From Undaria pinnatifida (lineage: Eukaryota > Sar > Phaeophyceae > Laminariales > Alariaceae), in assembly GCA_012845835.1 (NCBI GenBank), contig JABAKD010000026.1:13280111-13344110 (forward strand): a stretch of DNA of 64,000 nucleotides. The letters run 5' to 3'. The position numbers and the translations under genes are program-made. Positions 21,177 to 32,480 of this stretch are shown here, piece by piece. The notes beneath the pieces are model-generated. The model did no database searches. It worked only from the letters and a program-made list of their open reading frames with translations, and was not told the DNA's origin. Positions within the stretch are counted from its first letter, which is position 1, and every line of letters begins with the position of its first letter.

Positions 21177-24100
21177 TCCCTCCCGAATCTCTTCACCATC
21201 GCCCGGTCCTGACATGTGCGCTCCAAGTTGGCGTGCAGCAGTCCGGACCGCCGTGGGGGTTGGAGCTTCATCGTCAGAGGCCGACGCGTCGCTTGCATCC
21301 TGAGACGAAGAGTCGCTGTCAGATAATTCGCTGCTGACCGCTGATGTATCGTTCGGCTCCACATCTTCGGCGCGAAACTCGTCGCCAGCTTGCGGTATCG
21401 GAGGCACCGCTGGCGTCATCGGGGACACCGCACGGAGTTGGTGAGGAATTCCCCTCCCCAAAACCGGCAGTGGAGTCGTCGGGGCGGAGACAAAGTCCTC
21501 CGTCCCTCCCAGCTCTGGCGCATCTTCTAGCCCCTGCGTCCCTCCCTGTTCCGGTACCTCCGGCAGCTGGGATAGTACCGCTCCCACATCTCGAGTCTCC
21601 ACCACCCTGTTCCCCCGCGTGAGCATCCGCAAAGAGTCACTTGGGTGGTCGATGCCCGGCCCGAGGTAAAAGCAGCTCTCGGCCCGGGGTGACGACTTGG
21701 ACGGGCGGTTCCAGCGGCAGTACGCTGGGCGAAGGAACGGGTGTGGCGAGGCAGGTGCGGCAGCTCCATGCCACATCTCATGCGGAGACTTGTTGCCGGG
21801 GTTGGCAGTGGTTGCGGTGTGGTTCAAGGCGTCACAAGACCAGTGCACCGCTTCCGCCCACAGGGATTCAGTCGGCGGTAGTTGAACGAGCGGGAAAATG
21901 ATAGGGGCTTGGATGCACGCAGCAAGCGCTGCGTTCTGAATGATGCCTAGCGCTCTCTCGACAACACCGTTCTGCTTTGGGCTGTCCGCGTTGGTGAATT
22001 CCTGCTTGATGCAAAACTGTTTGCACACCTCTCCAAACTCCCCACCAAAGAATTCCCCACCGTTGTCAGACCTTACAATCTCAACCTTCGAGGGGACACC
22101 GTCGGCGCGCACATCAGCCAAAAACTTCCTAAACGCGTCTGCTGCATCCGATTTGTGCTTCAGAAAATATACCCAGGCGTAGCGAGAGAAGTCATCCTTC
22201 ACTAGCATGACATACCTCTTACCCAACAGAGAAGGGGTTCTCTTAGGGCCACTTAGATCAACAAAGACCCGTCCCAACTTCTCTGGCGCGCGTGACTTAG
22301 TACTGCTGGGGATTGGTTTGCGGTAACCTTTCGCCATAGAACAGCCAGTACAGGGTCTTAGCGTCCCTAACAGTTCTACACCAAGTGCCTTTGCGGTCTC
22401 TCTCAGCAGTAGTTCGTTAGAGTGGCCATGCACGCAGTGGAAGATGTTGATATCTACAGCAGTCTCAGCAGAAGCAGCGCTACCGGGGGCAAGCACGGGA
22501 AACGCCAGGGGAAAATCGCAACCAGTCTCCCCTCGGTTCTCAGCGGGGTCGGGTGTCAATAGGGGAAACGGCACATAGCCGTTGTCTGGCTCTATCCTGC
22601 AAGCGAAGTTGGAGTAACTAGATCCATCACCCTCGAATCTCAACCGTCCATCGAAAAGAGAAATGCACAAGCCCTCATCCTCGGTCATGAATCCTACTCC
22701 CTGCTTATGCGCGGCCATTAGCGAAAACAAGTTGAACGCCAAGTCCGGCATGTATGCCACATCTAACAGTTTAACAGTTAGATCTCCGGGGAAGACTACA
22801 GTCAGCGTGCCATACCCCACGACGTCGATCAGGTGGTTGTCACCGATCCTAACCTTGTCGTCGCACAGTCGTACGTCACTCAACAGGTCAGCCGAATGAG
22901 TCATGTGAAATGAAGCACCACTGTCTGCTATCCATTTCTCAGCTAAGCTCTCTGTTATGCTCTCACTACGTTCCTCAGTACACGAGTCATCACTACGGCT
23001 AAACATAGCATTCGCAAGACAGCACACAGTCTCACCACTGTTGTTCTGTTCCTGTGCACCTTCGCCAGACGTCCTCTCCGAAGCCGGGGTGACACGAGCC
23101 TTGCACTGGTACCACATGTGTCCGGGTTCCAAGCAACGGATACACTTACCCTTCACCTTATCATACTCTGATTGGGGGATGGTCTGCTTGGGGGTGGGGG
23201 GGCTGCCTCTACCTTCGCTACCCTGGCTAGCATCAGCATTCGCTGATTCCTTGTTTCGCGACCTAACATTGTTACGGTTGGATCCGCGACTACCTCCACG
23301 GTTACCTCCACGCCCACCTCCGCGGCCACCTCGGGCAGCACCATTCGAAAACAGTGCCTGACCCACGTTCTTTCCTTTTGACACGGGAAGTCTCAGGTGC
23401 CTCTGCCTGACAATGCTCTCTATTTCAGCTCGGGTGATTTCATCGCGGTACAAGAGCGTGCGTTGTTCTATCTCGTAGTCAGCTGTAAGAACTCGTACCA
23501 GTTTGCGGTTCACCTCTCCTTCTGATTTCGGCACACCAAGCGAAGCAAGAGTACCAACAATCTTGTCTACGCGACTGAAGAATTTCATGGGCTCCTCACC
23601 CTTCTCCATTTTCACTGCATCAAACGCGTCCGACCATTTGACCTGTGTGGCAACTGATTTCGGAAGAAACCAATCCCGAAGCATTCTCCAAGCACCGCTT
23701 GGCGATTGCCTGGCAAACACTCTGTCTAATAGGTCAGTATCAGTCATGCTCTCAGTCAGACATATCCATGCAACCCGCGCATTCTTGATGTGTGGACGGC
23801 TCAAACCTTGCGAAATAAAGTATTGCGTGTCTTTGGTTGTGTCACCTACAGCTACCTCTATGTCTGTAAGCATAGAACCCAAACACCCACTCATCGATAC
23901 GAACGCTTCGAACCGCTTACTCCATACGGGGAATTCCTCAGGTTTACCGCTGAATTTGGGGACTGCCTGCTTTATACTACTGAATTCACGAGGGCCTACA
24001 TTTACACCTGAACTCTCAACGGATTCGTCATACCTAATCTCGTCTACGTGTACACCACCACCAGGGGCTTGCAAGTTCCCACCGGTTACGACTCCATCTT

Positions 24101-24257
24101 GGCGTTCCCTGCCAGGGTTGGACTGGGCCTCTCCACGGCCCCGGTCGCTGGCCATCCGCTCTTCCAGTCGATCTTGTCGGGATACCAATGATCTCAGCAA
24201 GACCATCATTTCTTCTTGTGAGCCGGCCTCCTCTTGGTCATGCTCACTTCCAGGCAT
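20758..24257 (-). CDS. Copia Gag-protease-integrase polyprotein, interrupted at RT start
   Basis: The ATG at 24257 lies 32 bp inside the 5' LTR end. The frame stays open through about 1166 native residues and then runs antisense through the inverted copy to a stop at 20628. Gag occupies roughly residues 1-440, with an RG-rich basic stretch near 310-340 and a zinc knuckle CIRCLEPGHMWYQC near 370-383. The protease active site is WIADSGASFHMT near 440. Integrase shows the HGHSN...CTGC zinc site and a DDE triad in VDLSGP, RSDNGGEF and NGVVERALG (about residues 665-765). The copia integrase C-terminus follows, then an acidic Ser/Asp-rich linker. The reverse transcriptase begins with SKWLLKWKSD and ARLVAKGYSQ and breaks at VEGVDYF. 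All visible catalytic residues up to the break are present. Confidence 0.92.
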
Positions 24258-24288
24258 TGTTCCGATTCAAACGTAAAGCACGTTAACG

Positions 24289-24718
24289 TGTTGGATTAAA
24301 TCGGTTATGCGAAGAATAATGTGCTCCCAGCAGCCCAGTCTCAGGGAGCGAGCTTCACTGCAACACACAGTGTGAAGAAGATGGTATATAGATGTCTTTA
24401 TTAGCTGGTCCCGGATGCTGATAAGAGGGAAAGAGATGGAGTGAGGCGAGTGGGCGAAGCCATCTCGCTCCACACCAGGCAATATTCTCAACGCCCCAAA
24501 TTCCCAAATACTACAGGTGCTACATTCTCATATTTCCACGTGTTCCTAGATTGGTTCCAGGAACAGTCTACAAGGACCTTCGGGACTATTCCACGTGTCC
24601 TTCCCATGCTATAATATTCCGCAATGCACCGTCGGGTAATCCGACAATACCCCGTCGGACGATCCTTCGTGACCATCGTTGTTCCTACTTTGTTCGTTGA
24701 GACAAGCTATATCGAACA
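24289..24718 (-). repeat. 5' LTR of the copia element
   Basis: 430 bp, starting TG and ending CA on each strand. It carries the element's promoter by position. I could not match the sequence just inside it (cgttaacgtgctttacg on the minus strand) to a standard initiator-tRNA primer-binding site. Confidence 0.95.
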
Positions 24719-24723
24719 AACAA

Positions 24724-26450
24724 CGTTCGTTGCGCTTCTTGCGTATTTTTTGTTTGTGCGCTTCTTGGGATGATGGTTGCCTGCGATATCCATGGTCTGC
24801 CTGTTATTATTGTGTTACCTGCGATAGATAGTGCCCCTGCGATAACGTTCCCGGGGGGGCAACGTTCATGCGAGACGACAGCAGTCCTGAGATGTTGTTG
24901 CTGGTGGCGTAGTTGTTGCCAGGAGCACAGTGACCCAACTCAGTGCGGATTGGCGCGTCGACGTAATGTGCTACGACGCAGGGGTAGCGCTTTTGGGAAA
25001 CCATAAATCTGGCCATGTGAGCAATGCAGCAGGAGTGCGTCATTTGTATTTAACGATATATTTAGCACTCCTTATATATCTACCCATAATATATATACTA
25101 AGTACATAGACTATGTATACAAGGATGGGTAATGTGAAATCTCGGGGGCGTCGCAAGGCGAAAGGGAGACACACGTATACATATTTTCCCACCTATAATG
25201 GTGTTACGCGTACTCACATAGTAGATAAACCCCACTGCCCTCTTCTTAGAGGAAACGTGTGGCATGAGCTAGTGCATTGCTCCAAAGAGAGAGTAGTTCT
25301 CAGCGGGAAGAGCGTGATAGCGGTAGGTGTACGTTTTACTGATGTATGCGCCAACGAATTATTAATGGTCAGGGGATGCTGTGTACCATACGTGGAATAG
25401 TGCTCGTTGATATAGACTATAGTACGTCACGTGTGTTTGCATTTGGTGGTGATAGATAGGGTTGACCAGCCAATGTTAGTCGCTCTTGGATGTTGTACAA
25501 TAGTTAATTGGTCGGCGGCAACAATTTCGATACTTCTTGAAGTATGTGTGGTGTACGTGGTAGGATTTTCCATGAGTTGAAGGTAATGTTTAACGCCTTG
25601 TTTGGTACTGTGTTTGAGGGGAACCGAAGCCTTGATGTAGTCCTCGTTTATCCCCGTATAAAGTAAAGCGACTCGTATATCGATAGTGTTCCCGCCTGAA
25701 CCCGCCATTGCATGATGCATGTGGTCAGAAATGTATTGTGTACAGTATGATATGTGTACGGTAATACCAACAGACCTAGAACCGATTCACCCAGCCAATC
25801 CGATGGCGTCCTGGGCGCGGGGCGAACACTGAAATAGAACTCTGCCCGATTTTGGCCACAGGAGCATCGTATATATACCTGAGCTTGGCAATATCGCTAA
25901 TAAGGAGTTAAATACATCCTTGACCCCTTCCCATGGTTCTATTCTGCCCAAAAAAGTATTTGGCCTGGTCAAGACTCGCGTGCATGCTGCGCTCGCGATG
26001 CCTGCCATCCTCGCCGCGCTCGGCTCCATCTTCCAAGCTTTCCCCGCAAAGCGGCTCTATGTCCCTGTGAGCCCCGTCTCCCGCGCGGAGAGATGCAAGC
26101 CGTGCCCTACGGCGCTCGTTTCAACACTCGGCTGCTCCCGGCCTCTACCTACCAGTCCCCTCCTGCCGGCATCCGCCCTGTCCGGATATATAATACCGGG
26201 ATATATATTTTTGTTCGTAAAAACGGTCCTACATTCGGACACGTCTAGTTACCCCGTAAGAGGAACCTAAACACACCGGGTCAACCACACCTATAGACGC
26301 TTTCGCTCCCGCCTCGAAGAGCGGCCGCCCGCGCGGTGGAAGAGCGCAGGCCGGTTTACCCTTGTCTGCACCCATGCCCACCCACCCACGTCAACATCCG
26401 GGGCTGAAACGGCCCAGGGCGGCGCGCCCCGAAACCCCACACAAATCCGA
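24724..26450. other. No convincing gene
   Basis: One ATG frame at 25113-25400 (95 residues, + strand) is free of repeats but matches nothing I know. The rest holds short overlapping frames. AT-rich blocks with tatata tracts lie around 25050-25110. Confidence 0.4.
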
Positions 26451-26456
26451 TCTACA

Positions 26457-26575
26457 TGTGTACTGCTGCTACTACTGCTGTATGTTGCTGCTACTGCTGC
26501 TGTTATGCTGCTGCTGAGGTTAATTTAGTCCGGGCGGTTGCTGCTACTACTGCTGCTGTGCTGCTGCTGCTGAGG
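26457..26575. repeat. CTG/CTA-type trinucleotide repeat
   Basis: Imperfect ctgctgctactactgctg repeats occur in two blocks around 26460-26515 and 26535-26572, each followed by gaggtta-ttgagt-like sequence, so the whole ~60-bp block is itself duplicated. Confidence 0.8.
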
Positions 26576-26579
26576 TTAG

Positions 26580-27600
26580 TTGAGTGGCGGGCCATTTTTT
26601 TAAGAACAAAACGACGAAGAATATCGAAATTTGAAAAACAGTTTGGGGTGTTCCAAGTGACCTGCTCGTCTCAGGGAGGCGGAACGCAATCCCTTGCCAA
26701 AATAGAGCCAGCTCAACGACGTTTAATGCGCCGAGCGCCGCCACAGAGCTCGGCCGAGATCAAGAAATGCTTTACAATGTACCCATGGCGGGCTAGCTGG
26801 CCCCACGGCCGAAAGTGCGACAAAAAACACTCGGCCGCCGGAGAGTAGCGAGCCAAAAAAAAACGGAGATAATGTTTTAGACTACATGTACAAGACTATA
26901 TTAATATGTACCAAATCGACCTATTTCGTACTTCGGCATTTCTTTTTCTTCCGGCCCGGGGTCCTTTATCGTGCTCTCGGCCGCCGGGCATGCAGGGGGC
27001 CAGAACGTACACCACAGCGCAAGCTCGGGCCCTGGTCAAGGTCCTTGGGGCGTGCTCTGGGCCCACGAAGCCGCGAACTCTGGCAAATAACCAAGGGGAG
27101 ACGTTCCGACTTCACACGAACTTGACACCGCCTCGCGGCTCATACACAACCTTTCGTAGCAACTTCGAGGAAGCTCTGCATGCTGCTCTCTCACGATGTT
27201 GCGGTGAACAAGCGTCAAAAATGACGAGTGCTTCGTACTGCAGTACCTTTAGCTGTACTCCAGATTCGCTTCATATAGGTAACTCGCTCGCATCTACCGC
27301 CTTCGGTGCGCGTCAGCCTGGAGCTCAGTACAGCGGGACAACAAGACTGGCCCTCAAGCCGCTTCAAACTTCAATTCTGGAAACGTAGGCATTCGCGCGA
27401 GAGTCGAGAGTCGACTTTTTTTTGCTGGAAATATAACGAAGCTGGCTTAAAAATTTGCATCACCACTATGCCACCTTTTCTTTCGGGGGGAATCCACATC
27501 TCGCCGTGGTCTGTCGTGGTATTTTGTACTACAATTGAGGGACTGTTTTCTTGGGTTTTGAAGCACGTGCCACACACTACTCTTGCACTGCCCGTTTGAA
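26580..27600. other. No gene recognised
   Basis: Frames of up to 160 residues on the + strand lack recognisable motifs. Positionally, missing upstream parts of the recombinase fragment at 27958 could be sought here, but I see none of its N-terminal motifs. Confidence 0.4.
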
Positions 27601-27616
27601 TGCTGTGTGCGCTTGC

Positions 27617-27656
27617 TCGCAGTAGCAGAAGTAACAGTAGTAGTAGCAGTAGTAGC

Positions 27657-27688
<32 letters not shown>

Positions 27689-27691
27689 AAA

Positions 27692-27730
<39 letters not shown>

Positions 27731-27731
27731 C

Positions 27732-27768
<37 letters not shown>

Positions 27769-27898
27769 ATTAGTAGTAGTAGTAGTAGTAGTAGTAGTAG
27801 CAGTAGTAGTAGTAGTAGTTGTAGTAGTAGTAGTGGTAGTAGTACTAGTAGTAGTAGTGGTAGTAGTACTAGTAGTAGTAGTTGTAGTAGTAGTAGTA

Positions 27899-27934
<36 letters not shown>

Positions 27935-27957
27935 TTAATAGTAGTAGTAGTAGCAGC
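27617..27957. repeat. Long (AGT)n microsatellite
   Basis: About 340 bp of AGT/TAG repeats with scattered AGC, AAT and GGT interruptions. It produces poly-Ser, poly-Val and poly-Leu artefact frames. It abuts and appears to have replaced the 5' part of the tyrosine-recombinase gene. Confidence 0.97.
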
Positions 27958-28373
27958 AGCAGTCGGCAGCGTATAGTGTCGGTTGGGACCTCGCCAAAGG
28001 ACATTTGTTTCCGGTAGTTTTGCCAGGTGGGGGTCGGGGAGACGTCGCGCTGACTGCGCCGCGCATGGTCACAGCGCTGCAGGGGCATCTGCGAGCGGCC
28101 GGGCTGCCCAGTAAGTTTACAAAGCATTCATTTCGCTCAGGCGGTTCCCTGAGTAAGCCGCTAGCAGGAACCCCAATGGACGAGATCATGCACATGGGCG
28201 GCTGGAAGACGGAGAGCATGGCACGATACTATATTGGGTCTACAACTAGTACTAGAGTAGCTGGGGCTAAGCGGCAACGGGAGCAGGCTTGTGCCGATTC
28301 CTCCGACTTACCACTGTCACCGGCCTTCGCGGAAGATTTTGCTGCATGTTCGCCGAAGTTCCATTTTAAGTGA
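27958..28373 (+). pseudogene. C-terminal fragment of a eukaryotic tyrosine recombinase
   Basis: The frame is open from the microsatellite to a TGA at 28371-28373. It reads LFPVVLPGGG, then FTKHSFRSGGS with the H-x-x-R of the catalytic box (His codon 28125, Arg codon 28134). MGGWKTESMARYY follows, with the His/Trp position (Trp 28203) and the nucleophile Tyr (28227 or 28230). This H-R-W-Y arrangement and the HS(F/L)RSGG wording are typical of Crypton and DIRS-type recombinases. These enzymes cut and rejoin DNA through a covalent 3'-phosphotyrosine. The N-terminal half, including the first catalytic Arg, is missing and no in-frame ATG is available. It is either a remnant or an exon whose upstream partner lies beyond the repeat. 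A Lys/Arg-rich tail follows the Tyr. Confidence 0.7.
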
Positions 28374-28450
28374 TGTAAGTTTGGGTGGGTTGAGGTAACA
28401 TGGCTCCAGGCTGATGATCAGAAAAGAGAGAAGTTCGGGTGGGACCACCG

Positions 28451-28527
28451 GCGGGAGCAGGAGGCCTCATCCAATCCAATACTTGAATGAAATGATCGGT
28501 AACAGAGTTAAAGAATACCGCAGTAAT
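28451..28527 (+). repeat. 77-bp direct repeat, copy 1
   Basis: Nearly identical to 28817-28893. It lies in a 72-residue open frame (28414-28632) and encodes SRRPHPIQYLNEMIGNRVK. The four visible differences between the copies are two silent and two replacement changes. See the finding on this pair. Confidence 0.85.
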
Positions 28528-28816
28528 ATCGTCAACCAACTTCAGGTTCCCACGGTTGGCACAAAAGTTGGGACCATATGTTTGCTACCAATTACTAGGA
28601 CTGTCTATGAAGCGAGCTCACTCGTGTTATAGTCCCCGAAATTCTCGACGAGATACCAGCGAGGAGCGGAAAAAGTTAAGACCATCCCACCCACCCTACA
28701 CTGGGTATTCTTTTAACAGTTGTGTTCATTTCCATTAGGAAATACTGCTGCGCGGAGGGCACTTCGACCGAAGGCACCCTCAGCGCGGGTGGTGTCTCCA
28801 CGGGTGAGGACCTTCT

Positions 28817-28893
28817 GCGGGAGCAGGAGGCCTCACCCAATCCAATACTTGTATGAAATGATCGGTAACAGAGTGAAAAAATACCGCAGTATA
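28817..28893 (+). repeat. 77-bp direct repeat, copy 2
   Basis: Matches 28451-28527 and encodes SRRPHPIQYLYEMIGNRVK within a second frame (28720-29040). An AGT microsatellite starts exactly where the similarity ends. A T-rich tract ending in attag (28738) lies upstream and could serve as a splice acceptor. Confidence 0.85.
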
Positions 28894-29187
28894 GTAGTAG
28901 TAGTAGTGGTAGTAGTAGTAGCAGCAATGGTAGTAGTACCAGTAATATTGGTAGTAATAGCAGTAGTAGCTGTAGAAGCAGTAGTTATCAGCGGCAGTAG
29001 CAATAGCAGCAGTACCAGTAGTAGTGGCACCAGTAAATAGCAGTAGCATAATAGTAGCAGCAGTAGTAGACGTATTAGTACTAGCAGTACTAGCAGTACT
29101 AGCAGCAGTAGCAGTAGCAGTAGTAGTCGCAGCAGTAGTAGCAACAGCAGTAGTTGCACTAGAAGAGTAGTAGTAGCAGTAGTAGTG

Positions 29188-29243
<56 letters not shown>

Positions 29244-29285
29244 TCTAGTAGTAGTAGTAGTAGTGGTGGTGGTGGTGGTGGTAGT
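28893..29285. repeat. Second AGT/AGC microsatellite block
   Basis: About 390 bp of imperfect AGT, AGC and ACT trinucleotides, ending in GGT repeats. It is less pure than the block at 27617-27957. Confidence 0.95.
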
Positions 29286-29449
29286 ACAGTAGAATGACTC
29301 CTTTCTGCCCCAACATGGGCCACGAGTGTGTTACCGGCGTGTACCCTTCGGCTTGCGACACCCCCGGGATTTCACGTCACCCACATCCCGATGGGGAACC
29401 TTGTAATATCATGGGATTGTATGGGATTGTTACAAGTTAAAAGCCCTTT

Positions 29450-29970
29450 TGCCCCCCCCACCCCCCCCCCCCCGACCCATCCACCCCCTCGAACACTCCG
29501 CCCTCTCCTCATTGGTTGTACGACTTACAGGATATACATCATGAACGGGAGCATTCCTGCCACAACCGTCAGAGTTATCCCCTTCAGGGATTTATAGTCT
29601 CCACGCACAGATGGAGTCCCCCCCCCCCCCAAGCCCCCTCTTGTTCAAACCCATGCCCCCACGCCCTTCAAAGCTCCGCTCTCCCCTCACCGGTTATACG
29701 AGTGATACACTTGATAAACTGATGCACTTCCTTCCACAGCTGTCAGATTTTGTCCCCCTCAAAAACGGGTTTTATAGTTTCCGCGCACAGACTGGCTAAC
29801 ATCACCTTGTTGACCCTGACAGCTACACTGTAGTTGTAACGGAAGTCGCCGACCTATATCCTTAATGAGGACACACAACTCGTAATACGCGCGATCGGAG
29901 TGTCACACACAGCTTGCAAAGATGAGTTTCGACAAAATCTTTGATCTCACAGCTGGAGTGAATTTTTATT
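29450..29970 (+). repeat. Composite dispersed repeat, copy b
   Basis: Matches 16300-16830 over most of its length, including the two tandem subunits, a poly-C tract, the block cgccgacctatatccttaatgagg and the terminal motif agcttgcaaagatgagttt...ctcacagctgg (29913-29960). It is in the same orientation as copy a. No coding potential. Confidence 0.7.
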
Positions 29971-29989
29971 GTTATAATATGGGATTGTT

Positions 29990-30405
29990 TGTCTGGGTTG
30001 GGCGTTCATTTTACGCCGACAAAATGGCTTGTTTTTTCTCATGGGTGATGTATATTACTTCGAAGTATAGCCCCGGAGGCGAAGACGTCGGCTGACGGCA
30101 CTCTTGACTTTCGACCGACAACCGTCCAAGAACCCCTCCTGCATCACATACATGCTAAGTACGTGCGGTAGAGGTGGACACGCCATTTCTTTTCCGTGGG
30201 GCTCCTGACTCGAGGAGCTCTAGTGGGATAACTCTGTCTACCCGAAGGCTGATTTGGCGTAAACTGAGAGCGCAAAACCCGGTTGGATAGATCAACTATA
30301 GGGCCGAGTAAACAAAAAAATAGTGTTGCAAAAACCGGGAACGAATATTGGCCTTCCAACGATTTGTGGGTTAAGCAGCCATTGTTTCGTTCGGGGGAAA
30401 AAATG
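29990..30405. other. No gene recognised
   Basis: A short non-repetitive stretch between copy b and the 270-bp direct repeat, with no frame worth calling. Confidence 0.4.
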
Positions 30406-30410
30406 TCCAA

Positions 30411-30688
30411 CTAGTGTGGAATTAAAGGTTGGGGGACACAGAGTGCCCCCTGCAGGTCTGCCAATTGAGCAGGTCCTCGGCGAGTACTCACTTTCGTTCC
30501 TTCGTAGAGATGTAGCTTTATTCGTTTCCACCAGAGCCCGGGATAGCTTCTGAGATCGGAGGCGCGTGCCTCCGATCTAATTCCTAACTTCCCCGAATAT
30601 AAACCGCCAACCTTATCATACGAAACCCATCCAAATGATCTTAAATCCGGATACCTACAGGCCTTTCGACGCCGTATCTTAACACTAG
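30411..30688 (+). repeat. 270-bp direct repeat, left copy
   Basis: About 98% identical to 33552-33828, with five differences seen by eye. It encodes the last ~44 residues of a frame (KVGGHRVPPAGLPIEQVLGE ... STRARDSF) and a TGA stop. The stop is directly followed by a perfect hairpin (AGATCGGAGGC, loop GCGT, GCCTCCGATCT at 30551-30576). The common sequence continues and ends at cttaacactag. Confidence 0.9.
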
Positions 30689-30886
30689 CCCACCCTGATG
30701 AGTCGCATATGCAGAAATATGGGAGATTCGGGGAAACTCCGGTTCTACGAACTAGACCATGAGTCGAAGATGCGGCTCCTCAAACCCCACTCCCACACCT
30801 CTAACCGTCTGGCTATGGAGCCAGGAACATGCGAAGAAAAGCAGTAGAAAGAAAAGCAGACCCTACAGCAAGGCAATAGTCACCCA

Positions 30887-30990
30887 TCACAAACCTGCCG
30901 TATGCCGCCGGTGTGGCGGGGGGGGCAGAAAAGGCTCTAGAACCTGCCGCATGCCGCCGGTGTGGCGGGGGTGGCAGGAAAAGCTCTACG
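30887..30990. repeat. ~57-bp tandem pair
   Basis: Two adjacent units share cctgccg.atgccgccggtg and the following tggcggggg.ggcag.aaagctct block. Confidence 0.8.
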
Positions 30991-31529
30991 ATAAACCAAC
31001 CACAGAAAAGGTATTATGGCGAGGCGAGCCCTCGTCGATATGGAGGGGAACATAGGCGCTAACACAAGGGAGAAGTCATGCGAAAAAACTAAAAGTACGA
31101 GTCGATGGCCGATCTTAGGGCTTGTGCTGGCAACTCGCGGAGATACTGCGCTTCACAGTTTTTACTAGTGCAGTGGAGAACAGCCCGTTTGATGCGGTAC
31201 CTTTAGGGGCGAACAGCCTTTCTATTCGACTGTGGGCGTGCACATTTTTCTACAGCTGGTGTTGGTACTACACTACCCATCTTGGTGCGGTTGAAATTGC
31301 CGTTACCTGTGAACACAGCAGTGATACTGCAGCAATCAGCACTACTGTAAGCGCGACCGTCCCCCTTCAGTGCGGTCGGGGGAAACTACCTTGTTTGGGG
31401 GGGTTATACTGCCCGTTTTTTAATACACGGTTGGTGCGCGAACGTATACTGTCCTACCCCCCACTACACTACTGTGGGGGCAGATCCTGCCATTTTTTTA
31501 CGGTTGGCTGCGCGACCTTCCACTGTGCT

Positions 31530-32480
31530 CCCCCCCTACACTCCACCTAGGGTAAATGCTGCCCGTTTTGGTGCGATGAGTGTCAGCGTGTTGGGCGATC
31601 TTACACTGTGCTTCCACCCCTACACTACACCTAGGTTAAATGCTGCCTGTTTTGGTGCGACGAGTGTCAGCGTGTTGGGTGACCTTTCACTGTGCTCCAC
31701 CCCTACACTACACCTAGGATAAATGCTGCCCGTTTTGGTGCGATGAGTGTCAGCGTGTTGGGCGATCTTACACTGTGCTTCCACCCCTACACTACACCTA
31801 GGTTAAATGCTGCCTGTTTTGGTGCGACGAGTGTCAGCGTGTTGGGCGATCTTACACTGTGCTTCCACCCCTACACTACACCTAGGGTAAATGCTGCCTG
31901 TTTTGGTGCGACGAGTGTCAGCGTGTTGGGTGACCTTTCACTGTGCTCCCCCCCTACACTACACCTAGGGTAAATGCTGCCTGTTTTGGTGCGACGAGTG
32001 TTAGCGTGTTGGGCGATCTTACACTGTGCTCCCCCCCTACACTACACCTAGGTTAAATGCTGCCTGTTTTGGTGCGACGAGCGTCAGCGTGTTGGGTGAC
32101 CTTTCACTGTGCTCCCCCCCTACACTACACCTAGGGTAAATGCTGCCCGTTTTGGTGCGATGAGTGTCAGCGTGTTGGGCGATCTTACACTGTGCTTCCA
32201 CCCCTACACTACACCTAGGGTAAATGCTGCCTGTTTTGGTGCAATGAGTGTCAGCGTGTGGGTGACCTTTCACTGTGCTTCCCCCCTACACTACACCTAG
32301 GGTAAATGCTGCCCGTTTTGGTGCGATGAGTGTCAGCGTGTTGGGCGATCTTACACTGTGCTTCCATCCCTACGCTACACCTAGGTTAAACGCTGCCTGT
32401 TTTGGTGCGATGAGCGTCGGCGTGTTGGGCGAGCCTTTATTGTGATAACCCCTACACTACATCTAGGGTAAATGCTGCCT
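31530..32480. repeat. Minisatellite with 83/84-bp unit, about 12 copies
   Basis: The anchor cctag occurs at 31546, 31630, 31713, 31797, 31881, 31964, 32047, 32130, 32214, 32296 and 32380, so spacing is 82-84 bp. Units carry ctacactacacctagg, taaatgctgcc, ttttggtgcgatgagtgtc and gcgtgttgggcgatctt. More diverged units extend to about 31130 on the left and 32720 on the right. Units alternate between two subtypes (gatcttacactgtgcttccac and gacctttcactgtgctcc). Unit length is not consistently a multiple of three, so it is not a protein repeat. Confidence 0.95.

Larger units (their letters stand above)
17436..24718 (-). mobile_element. Complete young Ty1/copia element with internal rearrangement
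   Basis: A 7283-bp element read on the minus strand. Two 430-bp LTRs (17436-17865 and 24289-24718) begin TGTT and end AACA, and differ by one base by eye. The 5-bp target duplication AACAA is perfect (17431-17435 and 24719-24723). A purine tract (CCAGGGAGGG on the minus strand) abuts the 3' LTR. Gag, protease and integrase lie in one frame followed by reverse transcriptase/RNase H, the copia order. The polyprotein is split at the start of the reverse transcriptase by about 1.5 kb of other sequence (19244-20757). Intact ends and near-identical LTRs mean recent insertion. As it stands it could move only with proteins supplied by an intact relative. Confidence 0.95.

Noticed and set aside
23790-24011. 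+ strand ORF inside the copia gag
   Set aside because: It is a shadow of the minus-strand Gag frame.
17436-24718. Endogenous retrovirus or caulimovirus
   Set aside because: Integrase precedes reverse transcriptase and no envelope or movement-type gene exists, which is the copia order.
27447-28127. 226-residue minus-strand ORF rich in Leu and Thr
   Set aside because: It is produced by the AGT microsatellite and has no other content.
30411-30688. Helitron 3' end (hairpin plus terminal CTAG)
   Set aside because: The hairpin is over 100 bp from CTAG, whereas Helitron hairpins lie about ten bases from the end; no TC start or Rep/helicase was found.
30692-30760. ctgatgag...gaaac spacing resembling a hammerhead ribozyme core after the left 270-bp repeat
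   Set aside because: Helices I and II do not close by eye, helix III lacks the needed pairing next to the cleavage site, and the right repeat copy has no such core.
31530-32480. CRISPR-like array
   Set aside because: Units are contiguous near-identical 83/84-bp repeats without unique spacers, in a eukaryotic context.
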